The notes under the pieces were generated by a model. It was given only the letters and a program-made list of their open reading frames with translations. It ran no database searches and had not been told where the DNA came from. A program made the position numbers and the translations under genes. From GCA-2746605 sp963704835 (GTDB lineage Bacteria > Bacteroidota > Ignavibacteria > Ignavibacteriales > Melioribacteraceae): a stretch of DNA of 64,000 nucleotides. Location: positions 310,001 to 374,000 of the forward strand of contig CAVPHW010000003.1 of NCBI GenBank assembly GCA_963704835.1, in the 5' to 3' direction. Below, piece after piece: positions 9,403 through 18,348 of the stretch (position 1 is the first letter of the stretch; each line of letters begins with the position of its first letter).

Positions 9403-10850
9403 ATGTCTAAAATAATTATTTATAAATTCATTTTTTTATTTTTTATCATTTCTTCCATTAAATGCCCAAGTAAATTCTAGTGATGCAGCAAACTCATCAA
9501 ATGCGAATCTAATGCTATGTTATCCTTGCAGAAAATATCTGTTACTATTGGAGGGGAGTTTATTGTTAATGGGTCTTTTTCGGCGTTAGCTACGGAACGA
9601 GTTGATGAATTTGTGACTCGGGTTTATAATCAATATAAAATTGCTCTTCTCACAACGACAAAAGATGCCAGATCTCTTGAGATATTGAATCTAAGAATTG
9701 AATGATTTTGCTAAACGTGGTATTCTTGATTAAACATATTGAAGGGACTGAAGAAGTAATTGATTTACAAAAATTTCATCTTGACGGCCGATTTTAACCA
9801 AAACCCATATTTATTAAATGGTGATGTAATTATTCTTCCGCAATTAGATTTGGATAGAAATTTTATTGAGGTCGAAGGAGCTGTAAATAAACCGACACAA
9901 TTCCAATTTGTTGAAGGAGATAAACTTTCTGATGCAATTCTTTTTGCTCGTGGAATTAACTCTGCCTATAACTTTGAAGGCAAAATTGAAATAATTCGTC
10001 TAAGCTATGATGGAATGAATGAAGATATAATTTCTGTCAGTCTTGATGAAAACCCAACTTTGCAAAGAGGGGATAGAATTAAAGTTATTGCTGATGAAAC
10101 ACAAAAAAGAGATTTTAAAGTACTTGTTGATGGAGAAGTAAACAGACCGGGTTATGTTTTTATAACTAAGGATCAGACAACAATTAAAGAAGTAATTGAA
10201 AAAGCTGGTGGAATTAAAAGTAATGCCGACTTACGTAATGCGGAACTTGTTAGAGGTTATATTCAAGATAATACTGCATGGAAGAATTCGCAATATCAAG
10301 GTAGGAGAAGATCATTTAACTTAAGTGGTATCAATAGTTATATCGATTTATTAATGATGAATCGAATGGCGGATATTGAAACTGAAGATTCACTAAGTTT
10401 AATTTATGATAACCAACTTAGAAATTCAAAATCTATTGTAACTGTCGATTTTAACAGAAGTACTCAATGATAATTCTGAAAGCAGCAAATTCAAAGTTAA
10501 AGATGGTGATATAATTTTTATACCAGAAATTTCATAATTTAATTTATGTTTTTGGTCAAGTTATGAATCCGGGATATATTGATTTTAGTGAGGAAAGAGA
10601 TTATCAGTATTACATTGATAATGCCGGTGGAATTGGAAACAGAGCAAAACCAGAAGTATACTTAATAAAGGGCAAAAGCAGAGCTTGGATTGATATGACC
10701 GACGAAGATAATAAATTTAAAATTGAGTCTGGTGATTATATTTGGGTTCCTAAAGATATTCCTCGTAATTTTGATTTTTACTTAGAACGAACAGCCGCAA
10801 TTGCTGCCATTATAGGAAGTGTTGCAACGATAATATTAGTATTTAAATAG
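9403..10850 (+). pseudogene. Polysaccharide export protein with several SLBB domains (Wza-like), frameshifted
   Basis: Pieces in all three frames join into one export protein. A signal-peptide-like start at 9403 is followed by QKISVTIGGEFIVNGSF near 9530, KHIEGTEEVIDLQKFHL near 9732-9780, then a 236-residue piece (9760-10470). That piece includes NPYLLNGDVIILP, EGAVNKPTQFQFVEGDKLS and DGEVNRPGYVFI, and the last piece has VFGQVMNPGYIDFSE and a C-terminal hydrophobic anchor (IAAIIGSVATIILVFK). These are repeated SLBB domains of outer-membrane polysaccharide exporters. At least seven shifts are needed, near 9455, 9515, 9700, 9730, 9775, 10455 and 10538, mostly +1. Restored length is about 480 residues. 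It precedes the Wzz-type gene, as expected for an export pair. Confidence 0.75.
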
Positions 10851-10926
10851 CATTATTTTTATTCTATTGTAATTAATAAAAGTAACCATTTGGTACTTTT
10901 TGATTTAAACAATTTATTGGTGAAAA

Positions 10927-12183
10927 ATGGATTCAATTTCAAAGCAGAAAAAAGAAAATTCAGGTGAACACGTTGTTGTTGGGAATTCATTTATATCGTT
11001 ACTGCTAATTCTTGTAAAATTTCGAAAATTTTTAATTTGGTTTGTATTATTAATTACAATCGGTTCAACTACCTTTGCCCTTTTATCTCAAAAATGGTAC
11101 AAATCAACAACTTCAGTGCTCGCAGCTGAACGAACTGATTTCCTTGGTGCTTTAAGTGGTATATCCTCACTGTTTAAAGGAATCTCTGCTTCAGGTGGTT
11201 TATCTGCATTAGCTGGAAATTCAGAGTTAGATAGATATATTGCAATTTTGGAAAGTTCTTCAATTTTAGATAGCGTTATTGAAAAATTTAGTTTGCAACA
11301 AGCATATGAATTGCAAGATGATTATTATTTTAAAACAGTAGATATGTTGAAATCCAATACAGAGATAGAAGACCAAGACGAAGGTGATCTTACAATTACA
11401 GTATTTGATACTGATCCACAGAGGGCAGCAGATATTGCTAATTACTATGTTAAATTATTGAATGATTTGAATACAGAACTTAGCATAAGGAATGCAAAAG
11501 CAAATAGAGAATTTATTGAAAATAGATATCAACAAAACGTATCTGATATTGATAGTCTCGAGAAATCAATGAAAAATTTTCAAGAAAAATATGGGGTAAT
11601 TGCTGTTCCAGAACAGATTGAAGCATCAGTAAAATCAATGGCTGAGATTTATAGTTCTTTTACTAAAAAAGAAATAGAACTTAACGTATTAAAAAGAACT
11701 TTTGATAAAGATAATCCGATTCTAAAAGAAGTAATGATTGAAGTTGAGGAAATTAAGAAAAAAATCAATAGTTTAACTATTGGTGATCAGGTATTTGGGG
11801 ATAATGTAAATTTATTGATACCATTTAAAAAAGCACCTGAACTAGGAAATAAATATCTTAAAATTTATAGAAATCTGGAAATACAATATAAAATTTTAGA
11901 ATTTATAACTCCTCTTTATGAACAAGCCAGAGTGGAAGAGGTTAGAAATACACCCTCAGTAATTATTTTAGATAAGGCATTTCCCGCAGAAAGAAAATCG
12001 AAACCTAAAGCCTCTCTATATGGGATGCTAGCTTTAGTTATTTCCCTTACTGTAGCACTGATTATTATTAGCTTTCTTGAACTATTTAATAGATTAAAAG
12101 TTGAAAATAGAAATACATACGACAATATTTTTTCTCCATTAAAAACTGATATAAAAAAAATATTTTTTATTAATAAAAAATAA
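10927..12183 (+). CDS. Wzz/GNVR-type polysaccharide chain-length or co-polymerase protein
   Basis: This is an inner-membrane polysaccharide co-polymerase. The first membrane helix is at about residues 32-55 (FLIWFVLLITIGSTTFALL), followed by a large periplasmic part with predicted coiled coil (about 190-290, e.g. SDIDSLEKSMKNFQEKYG). The Wzz-type proline motif FPAERKSKPKASLYG precedes the second helix (about 362-384). At 418 residues it lacks the C-terminal BY-kinase domain found in Wzc. It follows the SLBB exporter and precedes flippase and polymerase genes, so it probably sets chain length in a Wzx/Wzy-type pathway. Confidence 0.85.
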   Translation: MDSISKQKKENSGEHVVVGNSFISLLLILVKFRKFLIWFVLLITIGSTTFALLSQKWYKSTTSVLAAERTDFLGALSGISSLFKGISASGGLSALAGNSELDRYIAILESSSILDSVIEKFSLQQAYELQDDYYFKTVDMLKSNTEIEDQDEGDLTITVFDTDPQRAADIANYYVKLLNDLNTELSIRNAKANREFIENRYQQNVSDIDSLEKSMKNFQEKYGVIAVPEQIEASVKSMAEIYSSFTKKEIELNVLKRTFDKDNPILKEVMIEVEEIKKKINSLTIGDQVFGDNVNLLIPFKKAPELGNKYLKIYRNLEIQYKILEFITPLYEQARVEEVRNTPSVIILDKAFPAERKSKPKASLYGMLALVISLTVALIIISFLELFNRLKVENRNTYDNIFSPLKTDIKKIFFINKK

Positions 12184-12198
12184 AGAATCTGACCATAA

Positions 12199-13629
12199 AT
12201 GCAAATTACTACCTCGAGTATATGGAAAAGTTCAGTATTTGTTTTTCTTTCTCAACTCTCTAGATTACTAACAAATTTTCTCATTTTTATACTAATAGCT
12301 AGATTTTATGGTGTAGAACAATTTGGCCAATTTTCTTTAGCGTTTGCTGTAGCAAATATTTGCTTAGTTTTGGCAGATTTTGGTTTTGATGTTCTAATCA
12401 CTACTGAAGTAGCTGTCAAAATGCGAAATTCTGTCGATTTAATTAAAAAATATTTTACAACTAAATTGTTTTTTATTGTTTTAAGTACAATAGTGATGTT
12501 TTCGCTTCCAACTTTGCAAAATTTTAGTTCAAAAAGTTCAAATTTAATTTATTTACTTATACCATACGTCGTCTTTACGTCATTTACAAATTTCCTTTAT
12601 GCAATATTTCGTGGTTTTGAAAAATTTAAATATGAAACTAATATTACTCTTATATCCAATGCAATTTTACTGTTAACAATAATAATTTTTGGATTTTTTA
12701 ACCAATCACTTGAAACAATCATATTGGTTTTTATATTTGCTAGATTAATTAGTAGTGGCATGGCAGTATCAAAAATTTTCAATCTTTTTGATACTAATAT
12801 TTTTATTGTCAACTATAAAAATTTAAAAACCACTTTCAAAAAAGTTTTTGTGTTTGGATTTCATTTTGTATTTGGCAATTTATTTTTTATGATAGATACA
12901 GTTCTACTCGGAATCATGGCAAATGATGAGGCAGTTGGACTTTATCAAGCTGCATTCAAAATAATGATCTTGTTACTTATTCTACCAGATATTTTAAGAA
13001 GCGCATTATTACCACTTACATCACGGTTGTTCAAATTAGATAGGCAAAAATGGGAATCTGTAAATAAATTAGTCGTAAAATTATTTATGTTTATCGCGAT
13101 TCCAATTTCAATTTCACTTTATTTCTTTGCTAGTGAAATAGTATTTATAATTTATGGTGACGGAGATTTTATAAAGGCTGTTCCAATATTAAAGATATTC
13201 GCTATTATTGTTTTTATTCGCTTTTATATTGAGGCCTATGGTTTAATGCTTACCACATCCAATAAACAACATATTAGATTGATTATTGCGCTTGTCGCCA
13301 CAACTTTAAGTATAGTTTTAAACTATTCTTTTTTAATTCCTTCTTATGGAATTATGGGAGCAGCATATTCTGCCCTCTTAGTTAATGGAATTGTTGGTAT
13401 TTTTTATATAATAGTAAATGGAAGTTATTTTATTAAATGGACGTTTGATATTAGAACTTTGATGATTTTAGCATTGGTTACAGTATTAATTTTCTATCAA
13501 ATAAACATTGAGGAAAATTATTTACTTCTTTTGTTGTCATTATTTATCTATGTACTTGTTTTATTTTTTTGGGGAGTATCAAAAAAAGAAAAGTCTTTAT
13601 TTGTTGAATATTTTATAAAAACTGTTTAG
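12199..13629 (+). CDS. Oligosaccharide flippase of the PST/MATE-like family (Wzx-like)
   Basis: This 476-residue integral membrane protein has about 12-14 hydrophobic segments. The opening hydrophobic block SSVFVFLSQLSRLLTNFLIF and the pattern RFYGVEQFGQFSLAFAVANI, followed by ADFGFDVLITTEVA, match Wzx-type flippases, which move undecaprenyl-linked repeat units across the inner membrane. Central NLFFMIDTVLLGIMANDEAVGLYQAAFKI (split over the fourth to seventh helices) is also typical. It lies 15 bases after the Wzz-type gene and just before a Wzy-like gene. Substrate cannot be told from sequence. Confidence 0.85.
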   Translation: MQITTSSIWKSSVFVFLSQLSRLLTNFLIFILIARFYGVEQFGQFSLAFAVANICLVLADFGFDVLITTEVAVKMRNSVDLIKKYFTTKLFFIVLSTIVMFSLPTLQNFSSKSSNLIYLLIPYVVFTSFTNFLYAIFRGFEKFKYETNITLISNAILLLTIIIFGFFNQSLETIILVFIFARLISSGMAVSKIFNLFDTNIFIVNYKNLKTTFKKVFVFGFHFVFGNLFFMIDTVLLGIMANDEAVGLYQAAFKIMILLLILPDILRSALLPLTSRLFKLDRQKWESVNKLVVKLFMFIAIPISISLYFFASEIVFIIYGDGDFIKAVPILKIFAIIVFIRFYIEAYGLMLTTSNKQHIRLIIALVATTLSIVLNYSFLIPSYGIMGAAYSALLVNGIVGIFYIIVNGSYFIKWTFDIRTLMILALVTVLIFYQINIEENYLLLLLSLFIYVLVLFFWGVSKKEKSLFVEYFIKTV

Positions 13630-13636
13630 CGGTCTT

Positions 13637-14869
13637 GTGAATATACTTTCTATACTATTTTTCTTAATTAGTTTTTTAGTTTTATTTTTATCCCTTAGAC
13701 CTAATTCTGATTTTTTTTCACCTGGAAGAATATTTTTATTGGTTTGGTCTATTATTTTAGGGGTTACAAATTTAAAATTAAGCATGCATCAAAGTGAATG
13801 GTCTATCGAAATTTGGCTTCAAATTTTAATTGGTCCTATTTCATTTCTTGTAGGAGTCTTTATTTCCTATATGTTACATTTCAACAAAAGTGTCTTAAAG
13901 TTAAATTCTATTAGAGAGAATTCTGAAAATCTTATTGTTCTAAAAAAAAGACTTTTTAAAGCAATAATTGTGCTATTTGGTCTTTTTTTAATTAGCTTCA
14001 TTATTATCTACTTAAAGGTAGGCGATGTTGCTATTCTAAGCCAAAAACCTTGGCTGGTAAGAAAAGAATTTACAATGTTTGGTGTCGGGTTATTTCTCCA
14101 CAATGTGTTTTTGATGATATTATTGACTGGAATTTATTTCATTTTCGTTAAAGGAGAAAAACTAAAGAAATTTAGTTTGTTATTATTTTCTATCATTGCA
14201 ATTATTCTGTATGCTGCTACGCTACAACGATATCAGATAATGTTATCAATTTTTGTCTTAATGATATTATTATACTATACTACAAAAAGAATAAATCTCA
14301 AATCTGTGTTTATTTCAGGAACTATAATAATAGCTTTTTTCTATTTTGTTTCATCATTTAGATTAGGCGAATTGGTTTTAATGATAATGTATCAAATTGC
14401 AGAGATGAAATTTTCTCCAGCATATGCAATATTTACTGAGCCATATATGTATATCGCAATGAACCTTGAAAATTATGCTCATGCAATTGAAAGAGTGCAA
14501 GATTTTACTTACGGTTATTATACTTTTGACTTTGTTACAGCCATTACTGGTATAAAACATTGGATTAATGATTATTACTCTTTACAGGAAAATCCTTTTC
14601 TTATTACCATTCATTTTAATACTTATTCAGCTTTTTGGACATATTATAGAGATTTTGGTATCCTGGGGATATTCGCTATACCTTTAGCTGGAGGTTTTTT
14701 TATTAGCAATTTATACTATTCCCTAATTTCATCTCCAACAATAAAGAAGATATCTTTATATGGGATGTTTTTATACGTTATTATTTTCTCTTTTTTTAAT
14801 AGTGCTTTTGGTTTTCTATGGTTTGCTTATAACCTGTCTGCTATATTTTTAATATTTAAATATATTTAA
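13637..14869 (+). CDS. O-antigen/oligosaccharide repeat-unit polymerase-like membrane protein (Wzy-like)
   Basis: The 410-residue protein has about ten to eleven hydrophobic helices and one large loop with DFTYGYYTFDFVTAITGIKHW and TYSAFWTYYRDFGILGIFA, a pattern seen in Wzy and O-antigen ligase-like proteins. Wzy sequences diverge quickly, so topology and the place after Wzz and Wzx genes carry the call. The start is a GTG at 13637, seven bases after the preceding stop. There is no good ATG near the N-terminus that keeps the first helix. The decayed IS begins 35 bases after its stop. Confidence 0.65.
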   Translation: MNILSILFFLISFLVLFLSLRPNSDFFSPGRIFLLVWSIILGVTNLKLSMHQSEWSIEIWLQILIGPISFLVGVFISYMLHFNKSVLKLNSIRENSENLIVLKKRLFKAIIVLFGLFLISFIIIYLKVGDVAILSQKPWLVRKEFTMFGVGLFLHNVFLMILLTGIYFIFVKGEKLKKFSLLLFSIIAIILYAATLQRYQIMLSIFVLMILLYYTTKRINLKSVFISGTIIIAFFYFVSSFRLGELVLMIMYQIAEMKFSPAYAIFTEPYMYIAMNLENYAHAIERVQDFTYGYYTFDFVTAITGIKHWINDYYSLQENPFLITIHFNTYSAFWTYYRDFGILGIFAIPLAGGFFISNLYYSLISSPTIKKISLYGMFLYVIIFSFFNSAFGFLWFAYNLSAIFLIFKYI

Positions 14870-14903
14870 TTTTTCAAAAACTGAAAATGTGATAAATGAA
14901 AAC

Positions 14904-14932
14904 TGTAATGCTTCAGAAGGAAACGGAATTTC
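14904..14932 (+). repeat. Left terminal inverted repeat of the IS
   Basis: TGTAATG followed by GGAAACGGAATTTC is the reverse complement, with small gaps and mismatches, of the sequence ending at 16284. This marks the left end of the element. Confidence 0.65.
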
Positions 14933-14968
14933 TTAAATTTATTTAGATAATAAAAATAGGAGATTCAA

Positions 14969-15251
14969 ATGAAAAGAAGGAAAAAATATAGTGGAGAACA
15001 GAAGCAATTATTTTAAGAGAATTATTAGAAAATGATATACAAGTTAGTCAGTTGGCAGAAAAATATGGATAAATCCAATAGATATTTACAATTGGAAAAA
15101 GAAATTGTTTGAAGGAGCTACTGACATTTTATCTTCAAAGCCTGGAAGAAAAGGTAACGCAAATAATGAGACAAAAAAGATTTTTAGTTTGGAAGAAAAA
15201 TTAAAAAAACGAGATGAAGCGATTTCTTTTTTACTTCGGAAATTTATCTAA
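14969..15251 (+). pseudogene. IS3-family OrfA remnant (HTH transposase subunit)
   Basis: The ATG at 14969 follows AATAGGAGATTC, an acceptable Shine-Dalgarno. It begins MKRRKKYSGEQKQ and hits a stop. Another frame continues with ILRELLENDIQVSQLAEKYG and then NPIDIYNWKKKLFEGATDIL, followed by SKPGRKGN and SLEEKLKKRDEAISFLLR. This is the typical OrfA helix-turn-helix plus leucine-zipper-like tail. At least two single-base changes break it. It is probably inactive, although the assembly-error pattern elsewhere in the window leaves some doubt. Confidence 0.75.
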
Positions 15252-15263
15252 AAAAAAACATAA

Positions 15264-16200
15264 ATGGGGACGATTAATCGAAAATGGGTAGAACCAGAAA
15301 TTAGAGATAACATCATTAACTATGTGGGTAAAATTCAATTGTTAACAGAAATAAAATTAAACAAAACTTTTAAGATGATTGGAATAAGTAAAAATAAATA
15401 TTTACGATTGGAATTGCAAGATATCAGATAAACCAAATAATCATAACGGACGGAGACCCAAAGCGCCATTGGCTGTTGAATTGGGAAAAAGAATCAATAA
15501 TAAGTTATGCTAAAAATAATTCCGAACAAGGCTATAGAAGACTAACCTATATGATGATTGATGATGACGTTGTTGCTGTTAGCCCTTCTACTACTTACAG
15601 AGTCTATGTGTAGCGTTGAATTGCTTAACAAATGGAACACTACAAAATCCAGTTCAAAGGGGGAAGGATTTACTGAGCACAAAGGTGATACTGACGTTGG
15701 CATACCGATATTAAGTATGTAAACTTTAAGGGTACTTTCTTATTTTTAATTTCAGTTATTGATGGTTATTCTCGATACATTGTTCATCATGAGTTAAGGA
15801 TGAGTATGCAAGAGTTCGATATTCAGTTGACAGATACAAAGAGCTTTAAGAAAAGTTTGCAGATGTTAAACCAAGAACTATTTCTGATAATGGTTCTCAG
15901 TTTATAAGCAAAGATTTTAATGACTATATTAGGCTTGTTGGTTTGCAGCATATTAAAACTTCTATTGCTTATCCACAGAGTAATGGAAAAATAGAGAGAT
16001 ATCATAAAACAATTAAGGAAGAATGTTTACAAAAGAAATCTTTCAAGTAACTTAGTTGATGCCAGAACTCAAATTCAAAAGTATGTTGATTTTATATAAC
16101 AACAAAGCTTACATGGCTTATTTTACTTGACTCCAAATGATTTCTAATTGGTAGAGTAGAGGACAAATTACAGATTAGACAAAATAAATTAAATCTAGCT
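15264..16200 (+). pseudogene. IS3-family OrfB remnant (DDE transposase)
   Basis: The pieces lie in different frames. INRKWVEPEIRDNIINYVG starts near 15273, GYRRLTYMMIDDD near 15530, and then comes the rve core with a first acidic site (HTDIKYVNFKGTFLFLISV, near 15700), a second (TISDNGSQFISKDFNDYI, near 15880) and a third, the glutamate in NGKIERYHKTIKEEC (near 15985). The three acidic residues are therefore still recognisable, but there are at least six interruptions by frameshift or stop. It lies inside the element bounded by the inverted repeats. Confidence 0.75.
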
Positions 16201-16255
16201 AAACTAAACAGAATGAAATCTAAATATAATTATCATTCTGTAACTAATTGTTTTT

Positions 16256-16284
16256 GGAAATGTCCGTTTTCCGTTACCATTACA
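16256..16284 (-). repeat. Right terminal inverted repeat of the IS
   Basis: The segment ends in CCATTACA at 16284 and, read on the minus strand, begins TGTAATGG then AACGGAAAACGGACATTTCC. It pairs imperfectly with the left end at 14904. Confidence 0.65.
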
Positions 16285-16326
16285 TAACCTAATCACAAAC
16301 AATTTATTCTAACAAAATCAATACAT

Positions 16327-17256
16327 ATGCTTCCAACTTTAGATATAATCATAGTTAATTGGAATTCAGGTGATTTTTTATTTGAGTGTATTACATCAAT
16401 TTTTGAATCAGAAAAAGATGAAATAATAATAAATAGTATTATTATTGTTGATAATGCATCCTCTGATAATTCTTTAAACAAGATTGAGAATATCAATTTA
16501 CCAATTAAAATTATTAAGAATTCTGAAAATCTTGGTTTTGGGAAAGCATGTAATATTGGTGCAAAAAATAGTAATTCAGATTTTTTACTAATGTTAAATC
16601 CTGATGCAAAAGTTTTCAATAATTCTCTATCCTCACCAGTATTATTTCTCAACCAACTAGAAAATCAAGAAATTGGAATAGTAGGAGTAAAAATTATAGA
16701 TGAGAACAATAAGGTTTCTAGAAACTGTGCCAGATTTCCAACTCCAATTTCTATAATTGCCTCTACTATTGGTCTTGATAAAATCTACCCTCGTGTTTTT
16801 AATCCACATTTTCTTGAAGAATGGGATCACTTAGATTCTCGCTATGTCGATCAAGTAATGGGTTCCTTTCTCTTAATTAGAAAAAACCTCTTTGTTGACT
16901 TAAATGGTTATGATGATCGATTTTTTGTTTACTATGAAGACTTAGATTTGTCTCTAAGAGCCAAAAATATGGGTTACAAAAGTTATTATTTATCAACTTC
17001 ATCCATATATCACAAGGGTGGTGGTACAACTGAGAAAGTGAAGTCGCAACGTTTATTTTACAATCAACACAGTAAGTTACAATATTCAAAAAAACATTTT
17101 AGTTTTTATAAAAACATTTTTGTAGCCTTTTTCGTTTTATTTATCGAACCAATTACTAGGAGCTTATATTCTTTATCAAAAGGTTCATTCGTATCAATAG
17201 GGGAAATAATTATTGGATATAAAGAATTATACAAAGTTTATTTGGGATTAAGATGA
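16327..17256 (+). CDS. Family 2 glycosyltransferase (rhamnosyltransferase-like)
   Basis: This 309-residue GT2 has the N-terminal nucleotide-sugar fold LDIIIVNWNSGDFL, IIIVDNASSDNSL and NLGFGKACNIGA, with LLMLNPDAKVF supplying the metal-binding acidic site. The later blocks GSFLLIRKNLF, GYDDRFFVYYEDLDLSLRA and IYHKGGGTT are typical of WbbL-type rhamnosyltransferases. It probably adds a sugar to a lipid-linked oligosaccharide at the inner face of the membrane. It starts 43 bases after the IS and overlaps the next gene by four bases. Donor sugar is not proven, though the nearby rfbB makes a deoxysugar donor plausible. Confidence 0.85.
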   Translation: MLPTLDIIIVNWNSGDFLFECITSIFESEKDEIIINSIIIVDNASSDNSLNKIENINLPIKIIKNSENLGFGKACNIGAKNSNSDFLLMLNPDAKVFNNSLSSPVLFLNQLENQEIGIVGVKIIDENNKVSRNCARFPTPISIIASTIGLDKIYPRVFNPHFLEEWDHLDSRYVDQVMGSFLLIRKNLFVDLNGYDDRFFVYYEDLDLSLRAKNMGYKSYYLSTSSIYHKGGGTTEKVKSQRLFYNQHSKLQYSKKHFSFYKNIFVAFFVLFIEPITRSLYSLSKGSFVSIGEIIIGYKELYKVYLGLR

Positions 17257-18317
17257 AGAAACTTCTTATTCTCTCAAAATACGGAAATATGGGTCCAAGC
17301 AGTCGTTATCGTTATTATATGTATATTCCTTTATTAGAGAAAGAGGGATGGGAAATTAGAGTAGCTCCATTGCTCAATGATAATTATATAAGTTTTCTTT
17401 ATGGAAAAACGAAGCTACCTTTTTTTGAAATTATTTCATCATACATCCAAAGATGTATTATTTTATTTAAAAAGAATCAGTATAATATAATTTGGGTCGA
17501 GCAAGAAGCATTTCCATGGACACCTTCTTTTTTTGAAAAATTTCTTTTAAAATCAAACTCAAAGACAAAAATTGTTGCTGATTATGATGATGCTTTTTTT
17601 CATCGATATGATCAGCATAAAAATATATTAGTTAGAAAATTGTTAGGAAATAAAATTGATAATGTAATGAAACATGCCAACCTAGTCCTAGCCGGTAATG
17701 AATATTTAGGAAATAGAGCAAAAAAGAATAATCCAAATAATGTTCATATATTCCCAACAGTTGTCAACACAGAAAAATTTGTTCCATTAGAAATAAAAAA
17801 AACAAAAGGGTTTAATATTGGTTGGATTGGGTCACCTGCTACATCTCGATATTTGCTTTCAATTGAGGAAGCTCTGAAAAGTGTCTCTGTTGATAGTGAA
17901 GTAAGCATATCTTTTGTTGGAGCTGGAAATATTAAATTTAGTACTTTTACATTTAATAGTATTATTTGGTCAGAGGAATCCGAGTTAGAAGAAATTAATA
18001 AATTTGATGTTGGAATTATGCCATTACTTGATAGCCCCTGGGAAAAAGGAAAATGTGGGTTTAAGTTAATTCAGTACATGGCTTGTGGTATTCCTGTAAT
18101 AGGTAGCCCAGTTGGAGTTAACAATATAATTATTAAACATGGTGAGAATGGATTTAAAGCTAAAACGAATAAAGATTGGATTAAGTATTTGAATATTATG
18201 AAAAAAGATCAAAATTTAAGAAAAGAAATGGGTAAAATTGGGAGACAATTTATTCTTGAGAATTACTCATTAAAAAAGAATTCAGAAAAATTAATAAAAA
18301 TATTAAAATCAGTTTAA
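17253..18317 (+). CDS. Family 4 (GT-B) glycosyltransferase
   Basis: The 354-residue protein has a GT-B layout. An N-terminal domain opens with MKKLLILSKYGNMGPSSRYR, and a C-terminal domain has NIGWIGSPATSRYL, FVGAG, DVGIMPLLDSPWEKGKCGFK and QYMACGIPVIGSPVGVN. The usual E-x7-E motif of GT4 enzymes reads K-x7-Q here (KCGFKLIQYM). Related polysaccharide enzymes show this variation, so loss of activity cannot be concluded. It overlaps the preceding GT2 by ATGA. Role in the repeat unit is inferred from location. Confidence 0.8.
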   Translation: MKKLLILSKYGNMGPSSRYRYYMYIPLLEKEGWEIRVAPLLNDNYISFLYGKTKLPFFEIISSYIQRCIILFKKNQYNIIWVEQEAFPWTPSFFEKFLLKSNSKTKIVADYDDAFFHRYDQHKNILVRKLLGNKIDNVMKHANLVLAGNEYLGNRAKKNNPNNVHIFPTVVNTEKFVPLEIKKTKGFNIGWIGSPATSRYLLSIEEALKSVSVDSEVSISFVGAGNIKFSTFTFNSIIWSEESELEEINKFDVGIMPLLDSPWEKGKCGFKLIQYMACGIPVIGSPVGVNNIIIKHGENGFKAKTNKDWIKYLNIMKKDQNLRKEMGKIGRQFILENYSLKKNSEKLIKILKSV

Positions 18318-18348
18318 ACCAATTCCATATATTAATTAAAAGACAAAT

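Larger units (their letters stand above)
14904..16284 (+). mobile_element. Decayed IS3-family insertion sequence
   Basis: About 1.38 kb is bounded by imperfect inverted ends: TGTAATG at 14904-14910, with GGAAACGGAATTTC at 14919-14932, mirrors ATGTCCGTTTTCCGTTACCATTACA up to 16284. Inside are remnants of an OrfA with a helix-turn-helix and an OrfB with a DDE integrase core, in that order, as in the IS3 family. Both frames are interrupted many times. No clear target-site duplication is seen at the ends. It separates the Wzy-like gene from the next glycosyltransferase. Confidence 0.8.
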
